Shown: positions 9,146 to 17,743 of the stretch, piece after piece
Position numbering within the stretch: the first letter of the stretch is position 1
Layout of the letters: the number at the start of each line of letters is the position of its first letter
Translations under genes and position numbers: made by a program
DNA from: Bacillus sp. FJAT-27251
Lineage (GTDB): Bacteria > Bacillota > Bacilli > Bacillales > Cytobacillaceae
Assembly: GCF_001273925.1 (NCBI RefSeq)
Contig: NZ_LIGG01000001.1
Location: forward strand, 3,008,960-3,052,682
Reading direction: 5' to 3'
DNA length: 43,723 bases
Notes under the pieces: model-generated
Told to the model about the DNA's origin: nothing
What the model saw: only the letters and a program-made list of their open reading frames with translations
Databases searched by the model: none

Positions 9146-10183
9146 ATGGCTAAAAAAGATACAGGCAATAGGGATAATTTATTAGAAGAATTTTTAAAAA
9201 TAGCAAATAGTGCATTAAAAAACTACCCCAATTCAGAGCAACTGACTATTGAATTATTAAACTACTCGGAAAATGCAACTTACCTTGCAGAAAATAAGTC
9301 AAATGGAGAAAAGTACATTCTCCGAGTTTGCCGACCAGGCTACCATAACTTGTCTGAAATAGAAACAGAATTGTACTTTATTAATTCCGTAAATGAGAAT
9401 ACTTCTGTAGATGTTTCGGTACCTGTCGCGGGAAAAACCGGAGAGTATATTTATGGAGTGAACCACAATCAGCAGGTAATTTATTGTATCTTATTTGAAT
9501 TTTTGCAAGGGAAACAGCCGGATGTGGATAACAAGGAAAAGCTGATAAAAGTGTTTGAAAAAACGGGTGAAGTAACAGCACGGTTGCATGAGCATTCCAT
9601 TAATAATTGGGAAACGTTCAATCAGAAAAAACGCCCTGTTTGGAATTATGAGACTGTGCTTGGTGATCGGCCGAAATGGGGAAGATGGCAGGATGGATTA
9701 GGAATTACACCTGAACGATTAGAGTTATTTGGAAAGGTAGTAAATAGGATTAAATATAGATTGAAAAAGTTTGGCGATGGTCCGGATCGATTTGGTCTTA
9801 TCCATTGTGATTTGCGGCATGCCAATCTCTTAATAGATGGCGATGACGTTAAAGTCATCGATTTTGATGATAGTGGATTTAGCTGGTATCTCTATGATTT
9901 AGCAGCCGCTTTGACCTTCGTTGAACATAGGCCCTATGTACCTGATCTAGTACATGCATGGATAAAAGGATATCGCAAAATTCGCCGTCTCTCCAAAGAG
10001 GAAGAACAAGAAGTTCCGACTTTTATCATGATGAGAAGACTTCAAATGCTGGCCTGGATTGGAAGCAGGGATAACCAAACAGCAGATGAACTGGGCAGTG
10101 AGTACACCGAACAGACGGATTTATTAGCGCTAAAGTATTTGGAGTACTGCGAAAATAATAATCTTTCCGGACAAGAGTGGTAA
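9146..10183 (+). CDS. APH-fold phosphotransferase (small-molecule kinase)
   Basis: A 345-residue kinase of the aminoglycoside/choline phosphotransferase fold. The catalytic loop HCDLRHANLL (Asp222, Asn227) and the metal-binding VIDFDDSG are clear, as is an N-lobe with YLAENKSNGEKYILRV. The family phosphorylates hydroxyls of small molecules (aminoglycosides, choline, ethanolamine, homoserine, hydroxylysine); spore-coat proteins CotS/CotI also have this fold. The next gene, overlapping or six bases away, is an ethanolamine-type permease, so an amino alcohol is a reasonable guess. AAAGGGAGA precedes the ATG. Fold certain, substrate inferred. Confidence 0.82.
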   Translation: MAKKDTGNRDNLLEEFLKIANSALKNYPNSEQLTIELLNYSENATYLAENKSNGEKYILRVCRPGYHNLSEIETELYFINSVNENTSVDVSVPVAGKTGEYIYGVNHNQQVIYCILFEFLQGKQPDVDNKEKLIKVFEKTGEVTARLHEHSINNWETFNQKKRPVWNYETVLGDRPKWGRWQDGLGITPERLELFGKVVNRIKYRLKKFGDGPDRFGLIHCDLRHANLLIDGDDVKVIDFDDSGFSWYLYDLAAALTFVEHRPYVPDLVHAWIKGYRKIRRLSKEEEQEVPTFIMMRRLQMLAWIGSRDNQTADELGSEYTEQTDLLALKYLEYCENNNLSGQEW

Positions 10184-10188
10184 AGTAC

Positions 10189-11565
10189 ATGTCCCACAAA
10201 CAAAATTTAGAATTAAAAAAGACGCTAAAGCCTTTTCATCTTTGGATCATTGGAGTAGGAATAGTCATTTCAGGGAACTATTTTGGATGGAATTTCGGTT
10301 TGGCAGAATCAGGGTACGTAGGTATGCTTATTGCCATTGCGACCATGGCTATCATGTATACATTCATGTGCTTTGGAATTTCCGAACTGGCAACTGCACT
10401 CCCACATGCAGGGGGACCTTATTCATTCGCTAGGAGGGCGATGGGCCCTTATGCAGGATTTATTACAGGGATTGGAGTCATTTTGGAATATTTAATTGCA
10501 GCACCAGTTGTAGCTATTGGGATTGGTGGCTATATTAATTTTATGTTCCCTTCCATTCCTTCAATTGCATCCGCTGTGGTCATTTATGCCCTGTTTATGA
10601 TCGTTCACATCATAGGGGTTAAGGAATATGCAAGAGTTGAAACCGTCCTTGTAACGGTGGCTCTTGGACTTTTAGTCATTTTGTATTTTGTCGGATTACC
10701 CCAAATCAATCCGGAGCGATTGTTTTCATCAGAAACTAGTAATTCACTGATTCCTGGTGGTTTCCAGGGAATCTGGGCAGCATTGCCATATGCGATGTGG
10801 CTCTTCTTGGCCATTGAAATGCTCCCGATGTTATCAGAGGAAACGGAAAACCCGGAGAAAGATATGCCAAAGGGAATCTTAACCGGGGTGTTTACTCTGC
10901 TCCTATTATCCTTTATTACAACAACCGTTGCCATTGGCTTGAGTGGCATTGATGAATTAAGTGTGATGGAATATCCATTGCCTGGTGCAGTCGCTGCTAC
11001 TTTTGGCGATACGTATTGGTTGGCACAAGTTTTAGCCACAATAGGACTTGTTGGATTAATTTCTAGTTTTTCTGGAGTTATCCTCGCCTATTCAAGGCCA
11101 ATATTCGCTCTATCGAGAGCAGGGTACCTCCCAGGTTTTTTCTCAAAGCTGCATAAAACGAGGAGAACCCCCTATATTGCGATAATTCTCCCTGGTTTTA
11201 TCGGATTGGTTCTTGTTATGCTCTTTAACCCAGATGATTTAATTCTTATTTCTACTTTTGGAGCACTGGTTTCCTATATCGCAATGAATTTATCGGTCAT
11301 AATACTGAGAAAGAAAGAGCCTGATTTGCCTCGTACATTTAAAACCCCATGGTATCCAATGATGCCGGCTGTCTCTATCGTACTAGCTGCGATTGCCCTG
11401 TTTGCCAGCTTCTTTGCCAATCTGACATTCTTTTGGATTAGTATTGGAGTTTTTGCTGCAGCCACCATTTACTACTTTGCTTGGGGCAAGAAAAACATAA
11501 ATCCGGAAGCACCAGAAGAAAAATTTGCGGCCCATCAATCCAAGGATGATACTCCATCAATTTAA
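10189..11565 (+). CDS. Ethanolamine-type APC family permease
   Basis: A 458-residue, 12-span amino acid/polyamine/organocation permease. The N-terminus (LKKTLKPFHLWIIGVG, then SGNYFGWNFGLAESG) and PHAGGPYSFARRAMGP strongly recall ethanolamine permeases of the Eat type. It imports its substrate across the cytoplasmic membrane. ATG 10189 fits the family start; an in-frame GTG at 10177, overlapping the kinase stop, is an alternative, and neither has a strong ribosome site, suggesting translational coupling. No ethanolamine ammonia-lyase genes are nearby, so import may feed the kinase instead of catabolism. Confidence 0.82.
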   Translation: MSHKQNLELKKTLKPFHLWIIGVGIVISGNYFGWNFGLAESGYVGMLIAIATMAIMYTFMCFGISELATALPHAGGPYSFARRAMGPYAGFITGIGVILEYLIAAPVVAIGIGGYINFMFPSIPSIASAVVIYALFMIVHIIGVKEYARVETVLVTVALGLLVILYFVGLPQINPERLFSSETSNSLIPGGFQGIWAALPYAMWLFLAIEMLPMLSEETENPEKDMPKGILTGVFTLLLLSFITTTVAIGLSGIDELSVMEYPLPGAVAATFGDTYWLAQVLATIGLVGLISSFSGVILAYSRPIFALSRAGYLPGFFSKLHKTRRTPYIAIILPGFIGLVLVMLFNPDDLILISTFGALVSYIAMNLSVIILRKKEPDLPRTFKTPWYPMMPAVSIVLAAIALFASFFANLTFFWISIGVFAAATIYYFAWGKKNINPEAPEEKFAAHQSKDDTPSI

Positions 11566-11638
11566 CTCACATTATAAAGGAATCAAATGAACATCAATGA
11601 TAAGCATCCAAAGACAGAGGTAAGAATTTATTAAGAAG

Positions 11639-11670
11639 GGAATCGGTTTAAAACTGGTTCCTTTTTACTT
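11639..11670 (+). terminator. Terminator after the permease gene
   Basis: GGAATCGGTTT and AAACTGGTTCC pair with two G-T wobbles, followed by TTTTT. It separates the kinase/permease pair from the next ATP-grasp gene. Confidence 0.65.
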
Positions 11671-11726
11671 GCTTTTTCCGATGAATCATGGAATCGAATG
11701 TCATTTTAGGTTGCGCGGGTACATGC

Positions 11727-11754
11727 ACCCTCAAAAAAGGAATGGAATAAGGTA
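11727..11754 (+). promoter_or_regulatory. Weak sigma-K-like promoter candidate
   Basis: AC at 11727-11728, a 17-base spacer and AATAAGGTA at 11746-11754, against the sigma-K pattern AC-N16/17-CATANNNTA (one mismatch in the -10). It is 37 bases before the next start codon. Tentative. Confidence 0.25.
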
Positions 11755-11791
11755 ATTAGGAACTCCTTTTAGGAAAATTGGAGGATGAAAA

Positions 11792-13015
11792 ATGAATACG
11801 ATTATTTTTATCGGAAGCAATAAGTCCGGAACAAGCAGGGAAGCTATTAAAGCAGCAGAAAAAATGGGTTTTTTTACGGTTTTATTTACAGACAGGGAAA
11901 AATTTATCGAACAAAGAGAAGAATTTCCCGATGTGCACCAAATGATTTACCTTGAAGATCTACAAAACAGGGAATCCCTTAAAGGGCATCTGGACCTATT
12001 GAAAAAACAGGGGAAAACAATAAAAGCCTGCTTAAGTTTGGTGGATCCCTTCGTCTATACGGCAACACTCTTGTCAATCGAAATGGGCTTTAAGCACGCC
12101 TCCCCCGCAGCGATATTCAAAATGGAGGAGAAAACAAGGGTTAGGAAATCACTGCAAAACCTGGATATCAATCCGGTTTTTACGGTGATTCCACCACATG
12201 ACTCTTTTGAACTCATTACGGAAAAATTAGCAGATTCCCTCCCGCTTATTGTTAAATCCCCCCAATCAAATGGCTCAAAGGATGTCATTTTAGCTGAATC
12301 AAAGCGAGAGCTTGAACAAGGAATCAAATTATTAAGGCAACAGTTTCCTGAACAAGCTATTTTAATTGAAGAATATTTAAATGGGCCCCAATATTTAATC
12401 GAAGTTCTTGTATGGGAAGGAAAGGTTAATATAGTGGGTATTATTGAACAGTTTATCTCCAAAAAGGACCGGTTTATTGTAACAGGCTATCACTATCCGG
12501 CTTCACTCAGTGCAACCCAGCACGAGAAGCTGAGGGTTGTCATCGAAGAAGTGCTTTCGGCACTGGATTTGACTATTGGTTCCTGCCATCTGGAACTGAG
12601 ATGGGTGAACGGAGAGTGGAAGCTCATCGAAATCAATCCAAGGGTATCAGGCGGTGCCATGAATCAAATCGTGCAAGAAGGCACCGGTATAAATCTGGTG
12701 CAGGAGATTATCAGAATACACCTGGGAGAGGAACCTGATTTGAACCAGAGTAAATTCAGGCATGTATATGCCCAATTCCTTACTGTAGGATCACGGGGGA
12801 CGCTGTTGAGGGTCACCGGGAAGAATCGGGCCTTATCTCTTGAGGGTGTTAAAGAAGTCTATGTAAAGCCTCGGAAAGGTGCCATTTTAACACCTCCCTA
12901 TTCATTAGGAGACCGATATGCTTATGTGATTGCTTCCGCAGAGAGTTTTCATGAAGCCAAGAAAATTGCCGAACAAGCAGCAAAGGAAATAAAATTTTTA
13001 ATGGAACCCCTTTAA
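11792..13015 (+). CDS. ATP-grasp ligase (carbamoyl-phosphate-synthase/L-amino-acid-ligase type)
   Basis: A 407-residue ATP-grasp enzyme of a different branch from its neighbours. It has an N-terminal pre-ATP-grasp Rossmann-like domain (TIIFIGSNKSGTSREAIKAA, residues ~1-100), an ATP-binding strand SLPLIVKSPQSNGSKDV, and a metal/ATP site with CHLELRW...WKLIEINPRVSGGAMN. This architecture is shared by L-amino-acid ligases, PurK/BL00235-like enzymes and biotin carboxylase. It probably makes an amide bond between small carboxylate and amine substrates in the cytoplasm. GGAGG precedes the ATG. The YheCD-type gene follows after 15 bases, so the two are likely cotranscribed. Confidence 0.8.
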   Translation: MNTIIFIGSNKSGTSREAIKAAEKMGFFTVLFTDREKFIEQREEFPDVHQMIYLEDLQNRESLKGHLDLLKKQGKTIKACLSLVDPFVYTATLLSIEMGFKHASPAAIFKMEEKTRVRKSLQNLDINPVFTVIPPHDSFELITEKLADSLPLIVKSPQSNGSKDVILAESKRELEQGIKLLRQQFPEQAILIEEYLNGPQYLIEVLVWEGKVNIVGIIEQFISKKDRFIVTGYHYPASLSATQHEKLRVVIEEVLSALDLTIGSCHLELRWVNGEWKLIEINPRVSGGAMNQIVQEGTGINLVQEIIRIHLGEEPDLNQSKFRHVYAQFLTVGSRGTLLRVTGKNRALSLEGVKEVYVKPRKGAILTPPYSLGDRYAYVIASAESFHEAKKIAEQAAKEIKFLMEPL

Positions 13016-13030
13016 AGGGAGGGAACCCAG

Positions 13031-14044
13031 ATGACATTAATCGGTATGCTTCACTACAGGAAAAAGCCGGACAAAGATAAAAAAGCATATGCGTACGCAG
13101 CAGCTGCAAAAATGGAGGGAATTCCTTTTTTATACTTTTCTTATCGGGGAGTTGACCTTGAATCCCGTAAAATTGAAGGTTGGATCTATGAGGAAGGAAA
13201 ATGGGAGCAGCGGACAATGGACTTTCCTCAAGTGATTATTAATATCAGCAACCCGAGGAGAAATTGGCAAAAGAAAATTTACAGGCAATTAAAAAAAATG
13301 ATCCCCTTCACCAGTCAACCTGTACCCAACAAAATGAAAGTATACCGGGCAGTTAAGGAAGCGGGCCATTTCGCAAACTATATGATTCCTGCTTTCCCTT
13401 TAAGGAAAACTGGCCAGCTATATGATCTTTTGGACCAGGGGCAAAGAATAGTCATCAAGCCTTTTTCAGGAAACAAAGGAAAAGGGATTTTATTTGTCGA
13501 TAAAATGAACGAGAGTGTTTTTAATATTATTGACGGAAATGAACAGAAAGTACTTGATTCATCCCAGTTCCATACATTAATAGAAAAGCTGAAGAGAGAA
13601 CGAAAATATCTGTTCCAGCCTTTTATTGAATGTAGAACCCGCAATGGCCTGACATATGACTTTCGGCTCCATGTTCAGAAGAATGGGCTGGGTGAATGGG
13701 AACTTAATCTTATTTATCCGAGGATAAGCGGAAGTAGCAAGCTGATCAGCAATATCAGCGGCGGTGGATATCGCGGAGAACTGGATTCATTCCTTAAGGA
13801 AGAATTCGGTGATGAATACTTCAATATTAAGAGACTGCTTGAACAATTCGCTTATACTTTTTCCTCTCATCTGGAGACGGTTTTCAACCGCAAATTTGAT
13901 GAACTCGGCATTGATGTGGGGATTGATCCGCAGCATAAACTCTGGGTTTTTGAGGTGAATTGGAGGCCTGGCTCACAGCACAGGGAATTTGGGGTGGCCA
14001 AAAGGGCAGTAAAATATGCGAAGTACCTGGCGACCCGGCATTAG
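13031..14044 (+). CDS. YheC/YheD-type ATP-grasp protein
   Basis: A 337-residue protein with an N-terminal region of about 95 residues (LIGMLHYRKKPDKDKKAYAYA onward), then a YheCD-type ATP-grasp domain: IVIKPFSGNKGKGILFV (ATP loop), YLFQPFIE..., DFRLHVQKN and LGIDVGIDPQHKLWVFEVNWRPGS (Mg-ATP site). The arrangement is closer to full YheC/YheD than the gene at 8343. In B. subtilis these are coat-associated sporulation proteins without a proven reaction. AAAGGGAGGG precedes the ATG. It is probably in an operon with the ligase upstream; the coat gene downstream has its own promoter-like sequence. Confidence 0.82.
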   Translation: MTLIGMLHYRKKPDKDKKAYAYAAAAKMEGIPFLYFSYRGVDLESRKIEGWIYEEGKWEQRTMDFPQVIINISNPRRNWQKKIYRQLKKMIPFTSQPVPNKMKVYRAVKEAGHFANYMIPAFPLRKTGQLYDLLDQGQRIVIKPFSGNKGKGILFVDKMNESVFNIIDGNEQKVLDSSQFHTLIEKLKRERKYLFQPFIECRTRNGLTYDFRLHVQKNGLGEWELNLIYPRISGSSKLISNISGGGYRGELDSFLKEEFGDEYFNIKRLLEQFAYTFSSHLETVFNRKFDELGIDVGIDPQHKLWVFEVNWRPGSQHREFGVAKRAVKYAKYLATRH

Positions 14045-14066
14045 TCTAATTTTGGTACAAAAGCTC

Positions 14067-14093
14067 ACCAACTCCCAATTTGCTCATAAAATA
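14067..14093 (+). promoter_or_regulatory. Candidate sigma-K promoter of the CotZ-like gene
   Basis: AC at 14067-14068 followed after 16 bases by CATAAAATA, an exact match to the sigma-K pattern AC-N16/17-CATANNNTA, 32 bases before the coat gene start. Late mother-cell expression would suit a CotY/CotZ family protein; B. subtilis cotYZ genes are sigma-K dependent. Confidence 0.5.
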
Positions 14094-14125
14094 AAATAAA
14101 CGGACAGTTTGGGGGGAGGTGCACC

Positions 14126-14587
14126 ATGGATTGCAGAGAAAAACAATCCAATATGGGAAACTGTATTGGGGACGCTCTTTATGAATTAAAAAAACTGCAG
14201 GATTTTTTGGCTGAAACGACAACACCCTTTCTTGGAAAAATATTGGGGAAGCTTGTTGGCTCAGATACAATTCCCTTCATCCTTCTAACCAACAATGGAA
14301 TGTTTGAATGGAACGGTGTGATTTATGACGAAAAAACGAAAAAGGAAGAATGCTTTACAACCAGTTTTTTTCGGGTTGATGACATTGATAAAGATTCTTC
14401 CTGCGCAAAACTGACCATACTCAGGCCGTACAACATACACAAAGAACATGCGAAGCTGCTTTGTGATGTGGTAAAGCTGGAGAAAACTCCAATATGTGTT
14501 GAAGTAGACATAAGCTGCTTTTGTGGAATCCAGTGCCTGGATACAGAACTATTAAAAAGAAAAATAATATGCGAGCCAAAATGGTAG
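14126..14587 (+). CDS. Spore coat protein, CotY/CotZ/ExsY family
   Basis: A 153-residue, cysteine-rich protein (ten Cys). Family blocks are GNCIGDALYELKKLQD near the N-terminus, DTIPFILLTNNGMFEW in the middle, FFRVDDID, LTILRPYNI, and the C-terminal VEVDISCFCGIQCLD, which is diagnostic of CotY/CotZ/ExsY. These proteins self-assemble into disulphide-linked lattices forming the spore crust (B. subtilis) or exosporium basal layer (B. cereus group). A strong GGGGGGAGG site precedes the ATG. It sits in the middle of the ATP-grasp island and provides the clearest link of that island to the spore surface. It cannot be assigned to CotY versus CotZ by eye. Confidence 0.92.
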   Translation: MDCREKQSNMGNCIGDALYELKKLQDFLAETTTPFLGKILGKLVGSDTIPFILLTNNGMFEWNGVIYDEKTKKEECFTTSFFRVDDIDKDSSCAKLTILRPYNIHKEHAKLLCDVVKLEKTPICVEVDISCFCGIQCLDTELLKRKIICEPKW

Positions 14588-14588
14588 A

Positions 14589-14616
14589 GAAAGCATCCAG
14601 TTCACTGGATGCTTTC
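14589..14616 (+). terminator. Strong hairpin after the CotZ-like gene
   Basis: Perfect 13-bp stem GAAAGCATCCAGT / ACTGGATGCTTTC with a two-base centre, starting 1 base after the stop. The T-run is poor (TTCGTTG), so it may be a weak terminator or a 3' stabilising stem for an abundant coat mRNA. Confidence 0.6.
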
Positions 14617-14750
14617 GTTGTCTCCAGGTGTTCTCGGAAATGCAGCACACCTTCCGAAGGATAAACTGGGCATCAAAAGTAATGAAATCACACAGGCAGA
14701 AAAACTCTATTTACATAAGTTATTGATAAGGGTTTAAGGAGGGTATGAGT

Positions 14751-16061
14751 ATGCGCTTTTGTTATATGGAGGGCATTGGGGAAAGTGATCTGATACTTCC
14801 ACAAAATATGCAAAACCATTTTAATGAACCGATGGAAACTATGACTTTCGCTTTCGGAGGATTTAAAAAAGAGGTAAACATCCTTTTTTCCGCTGATATT
14901 GGAAGCGATAGCATGGGGATCCACCCACAATTTGCTAAGGTGTTTTCGATACCGCTCGAGTTGGATTTTAAGTGGAGGCTTGATCAGGGTACCTTTTATA
15001 TCGGTCCTGTCATTGCTTTTATATACAATTACCATGCAAAAAAAATTTCTTCAAAAAGGCTGAGGAAGCTGAAGAAATACGCGGCTCAATACAAGGATGT
15101 AGATGGGTTGTTTTTCGTAGCCGCAGCAGATTCCATTGATTTTAGGAATAAAACAATCAGTGGGTATTATTTCCAACCCGGTGGTCCGGATAAAAAAGAA
15201 ACCTGGATTTCAGGCCTTTTTCCTTTTCCAGAGGTGCTCTTCAGAAGAGGGACAGGAGAGGCACTTGATAAATTATCGGAAATGATGGACGGGAAGGCTT
15301 TTAATTATCCATTATTGGATAAATGGCAGATCTATGAAAAACTATCCGATTCACCTGAGGTCAGTTCTTATTTGCCGGAAGCCGTCCAGTTGAGGGAAAA
15401 AGGCAAAGCTTTTGACATGCTCGAGAAGTTTAAATGTATTTATATAAAACCGGCTGGCGGCATGAAGGCAGCAGGCATTTATACAGTTACGCTCGAAGGA
15501 GACAAATATGCAGTCAAAAATATAGACAACGAAACAAAACATTTGGACTATACGAATTTGATTTCTTTTCTGGAATCTCTCGATAAAAAGCCGCATATTG
15601 TGCAGCAGCCAATTATGAACCATGATCTTAACAGAAATATTGTGTTCAGGGTCATTCTCCAGAAAAACGAAAAAAAAGAATGGCAATGCTCTGGAACATA
15701 TGCGCGAATAGGGGTTAAAGGCAGTATCGCTACAAACCGGGCCTTGACGGATTACTTCCTTCCTACTTCCACGGCTTTGCGGCAGGTTTATCATTTAAGT
15801 AAAAAAGCCGCGAAAGGGAAAAGGAAAGAGATCATCCGTACTTGCAAAGAAGTCTGCAGGCTGCTCGAAGAAAAGAACGTCCACTTTGGAGATGTGGCCT
15901 TCGACGTCATGGTGGATTCCAATTTACGCGTATGGGTTATCGAGCTAAATAACCGGGCACATAATCATAGCAGCCCTTTAAAGACTATTAACGACAGGAA
16001 AATGTATCAGCATATTGTGACCACTCCGTTGGTGTACGCTGGTGCATTGGCAGGTTATTAA
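14751..16061 (+). CDS. YheC/YheD-type ATP-grasp protein, full length
   Basis: A 436-residue protein with the full YheC/YheD layout. The N-terminal half (about 1-200) includes the small beta domain with DIGSDSMGIHPQ; then comes the ATP-grasp domain with CIYIKPAGGMKAAGIYTV, HIVQQPIM, FRVILQKNEKKEWQ, and FDVMVDSNLRVWVIELNNRAHN at the Mg-ATP site. B. subtilis YheC/YheD are of similar size and coat-associated. The ATG at 14751 is chosen over that at 14745 because AAGGAGGG at 14736-14743 is only one base from the first but seven from the second. The double-domain ATP-grasp gene follows after 43 bases. Confidence 0.83.
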   Translation: MRFCYMEGIGESDLILPQNMQNHFNEPMETMTFAFGGFKKEVNILFSADIGSDSMGIHPQFAKVFSIPLELDFKWRLDQGTFYIGPVIAFIYNYHAKKISSKRLRKLKKYAAQYKDVDGLFFVAAADSIDFRNKTISGYYFQPGGPDKKETWISGLFPFPEVLFRRGTGEALDKLSEMMDGKAFNYPLLDKWQIYEKLSDSPEVSSYLPEAVQLREKGKAFDMLEKFKCIYIKPAGGMKAAGIYTVTLEGDKYAVKNIDNETKHLDYTNLISFLESLDKKPHIVQQPIMNHDLNRNIVFRVILQKNEKKEWQCSGTYARIGVKGSIATNRALTDYFLPTSTALRQVYHLSKKAAKGKRKEIIRTCKEVCRLLEEKNVHFGDVAFDVMVDSNLRVWVIELNNRAHNHSSPLKTINDRKMYQHIVTTPLVYAGALAGY

Positions 16062-16104
16062 AACAGGCGGTATATAAAGAAACTATAAGATAGAAGGTGC
16101 CATA

Positions 16105-17670
16105 ATGATCTCCTTTGAAAAGTTAGCGAGTAAATGGCAAAAAACAAAGGTATTGAAAAAGAATTTTGAAATAAAAGACTATCTACCAGAAACAAAGTGG
16201 CTGAATAAAAAGAACCTTAAGAGTATGCTTCAAAAGCATCAGGCAGTATTTGTCAAACCATCCCGCGGTACCGGGGGAGTCGGTGTTATAAAAGTCGAAA
16301 CCGGTGAGGACAGAGATGAACGGATATATACCTACCATCATATAAAAAAAACAAAGACATTCAAGACGATTGGCAAATTATATTTTTCCTTGAAAAAAAA
16401 GATTGATAAAATCCAAACAAAAAGCAAGCGGGGCCAGGGCAGGTATATGATCCAACAGGGAGTCCCGCTGTTAAAATATGAAAATCGATCATTTGATATA
16501 AGAGTCATTGTCCAGTTAAACAAGAAAACAAAGAAGTGGGAATCAGCTGGTATGCTAGCAAGAGTGGCGCATCCTGCGAAAATCGTAACGAACTATTCGA
16601 GCAGCGGAACCCCGATGAAATATGAACAGGTCATGGCCAGCTTCCTTTCCAAAGAAGAAATTCCGGTATACAAAGAACAGCTTGAAAACCTGGTGGTTAA
16701 AATGGCCAATGAATTATCCGCCCAATGCAATCAACTGCAAATACTTGGTTTTGACATTGGATACGATGAAAACATCAAGCCATGGCTGATTGAGGTGAAT
16801 CTGGAGCCTAGGTTTAAAAGTTTTAAAATAACCGATATGGAAACATATGAAAAAATAGAATCCAACTTTACAGGATATCGTGGAGAGGAACCTGTGAAGG
16901 CCAAACCGATAAAAAAAAGGAGCAAATGGAAACTAAAGAATGTTTTGGAGAAACAAAGTGAGTTTCGCCAGCATGTTCCGGAAACCCAATGGTTTAACCA
17001 CGAAAACCTGTCTGATATGCTGGACAGACACCAAATGGTTTATGTCAAGCCGGACAATTGGAGTATGGGCAGGGGTGTATTCAGGGTGGAGCGTGTGAAG
17101 AATGAAGATGGTTCCGATCGCTACATGTTTCAAAGAGAGACGAAAGTCTATTCCTTTGATTCCTTTGCTGAGTTATTTGCATCATTAGACAAACAGATAA
17201 AAGATATGATGAAAAAGCGGAAAACAAAAAACAAAAAATGTCTGATTCAAAAGGGAATCCATTTATTAAAATATGAAGGACGCATCTTTGATTTCCGGGT
17301 CTTGGTACAGCGGACCCCCGATCACAAGTTTGAAGTCACTGGCATGGCTGGACGTGTTGCCCAATCTCAAAGGGTTGTTACCAATATCGCTAATCACGGG
17401 CAGGGATACCAGGTAGAACCCCTATTAGCCCAGTATATGAGTGATGAACAAGTTCAGGCATTTAAAATCAAACTGAAGGAACTCGGAGAGAAAATTGCTC
17501 CTATATATAATTTGGATGCCATTGGAATTGATATTGGTGTAGACCGGGACTTCTTTCCCTGGATCATAGAAGTAAACATATGGCCTAACTTGTATGGATT
17601 TGACGAGCTAGAAGACAAAACCATGTTCAACAGAATAATGGAGATTCGAAACTACTGGAAAAACAGATGA
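16105..17670 (+). CDS. Tandem double YheCD-type ATP-grasp protein
   Basis: A 521-residue protein made of two homologous ATP-grasp units joined by a basic linker (KPIKKRSKWK around residue 275). Unit 1 (~1-265) has YLPETKW, VFVKPSRGTGGVGVIKV and LGFDIGYDENIKPWLIEVNLEP. Unit 2 (~275-521) has HVPETQW, VYVKPDNWSMGRGVFRV and IGIDIGVDRDFFPWIIEVNIWP. Both keep the acidic/Asn metal site. In unit 2 the ATP loop is altered from PSRGTGG to PDNWSMG. Each unit resembles the whole of the short protein at 8343, suggesting duplication and fusion of that form. GAAGGTG precedes the ATG. It ends the island operon at a strong terminator. Confidence 0.82.
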   Translation: MISFEKLASKWQKTKVLKKNFEIKDYLPETKWLNKKNLKSMLQKHQAVFVKPSRGTGGVGVIKVETGEDRDERIYTYHHIKKTKTFKTIGKLYFSLKKKIDKIQTKSKRGQGRYMIQQGVPLLKYENRSFDIRVIVQLNKKTKKWESAGMLARVAHPAKIVTNYSSSGTPMKYEQVMASFLSKEEIPVYKEQLENLVVKMANELSAQCNQLQILGFDIGYDENIKPWLIEVNLEPRFKSFKITDMETYEKIESNFTGYRGEEPVKAKPIKKRSKWKLKNVLEKQSEFRQHVPETQWFNHENLSDMLDRHQMVYVKPDNWSMGRGVFRVERVKNEDGSDRYMFQRETKVYSFDSFAELFASLDKQIKDMMKKRKTKNKKCLIQKGIHLLKYEGRIFDFRVLVQRTPDHKFEVTGMAGRVAQSQRVVTNIANHGQGYQVEPLLAQYMSDEQVQAFKIKLKELGEKIAPIYNLDAIGIDIGVDRDFFPWIIEVNIWPNLYGFDELEDKTMFNRIMEIRNYWKNR

Positions 17671-17677
17671 ATAAACG

Positions 17678-17721
17678 AAAGCCTATTCTTTCTAAATGGT
17701 TTGGAAAGATAGGCTTTTTTC
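17678..17721 (+). terminator. Rho-independent terminator ending the ATP-grasp island
   Basis: AAAGCCTATTCTTTC pairs with GAAAGATAGGCTTT and is followed by a T-run (TTTTTTCT). Confidence 0.9.
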
Positions 17722-17743
17722 TATAACCACATCAAGTAATTCT

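Noticed and set aside
9146-10183. Aminoglycoside resistance gene
   Set aside because: The APH fold alone does not indicate resistance; coupling to an ethanolamine-type permease favours a metabolic kinase.
11587-11634. 15-codon frame between the permease and ATP-grasp genes
   Set aside because: Very short, with weak upstream AAGGA spacing and no homologous copy to support it.
14714-14722. CATAAGTTA as a sigma-K -10 for the ATP-grasp gene at 14751
   Set aside because: The -10 pattern fits but no AC element lies 16-17 bases upstream.
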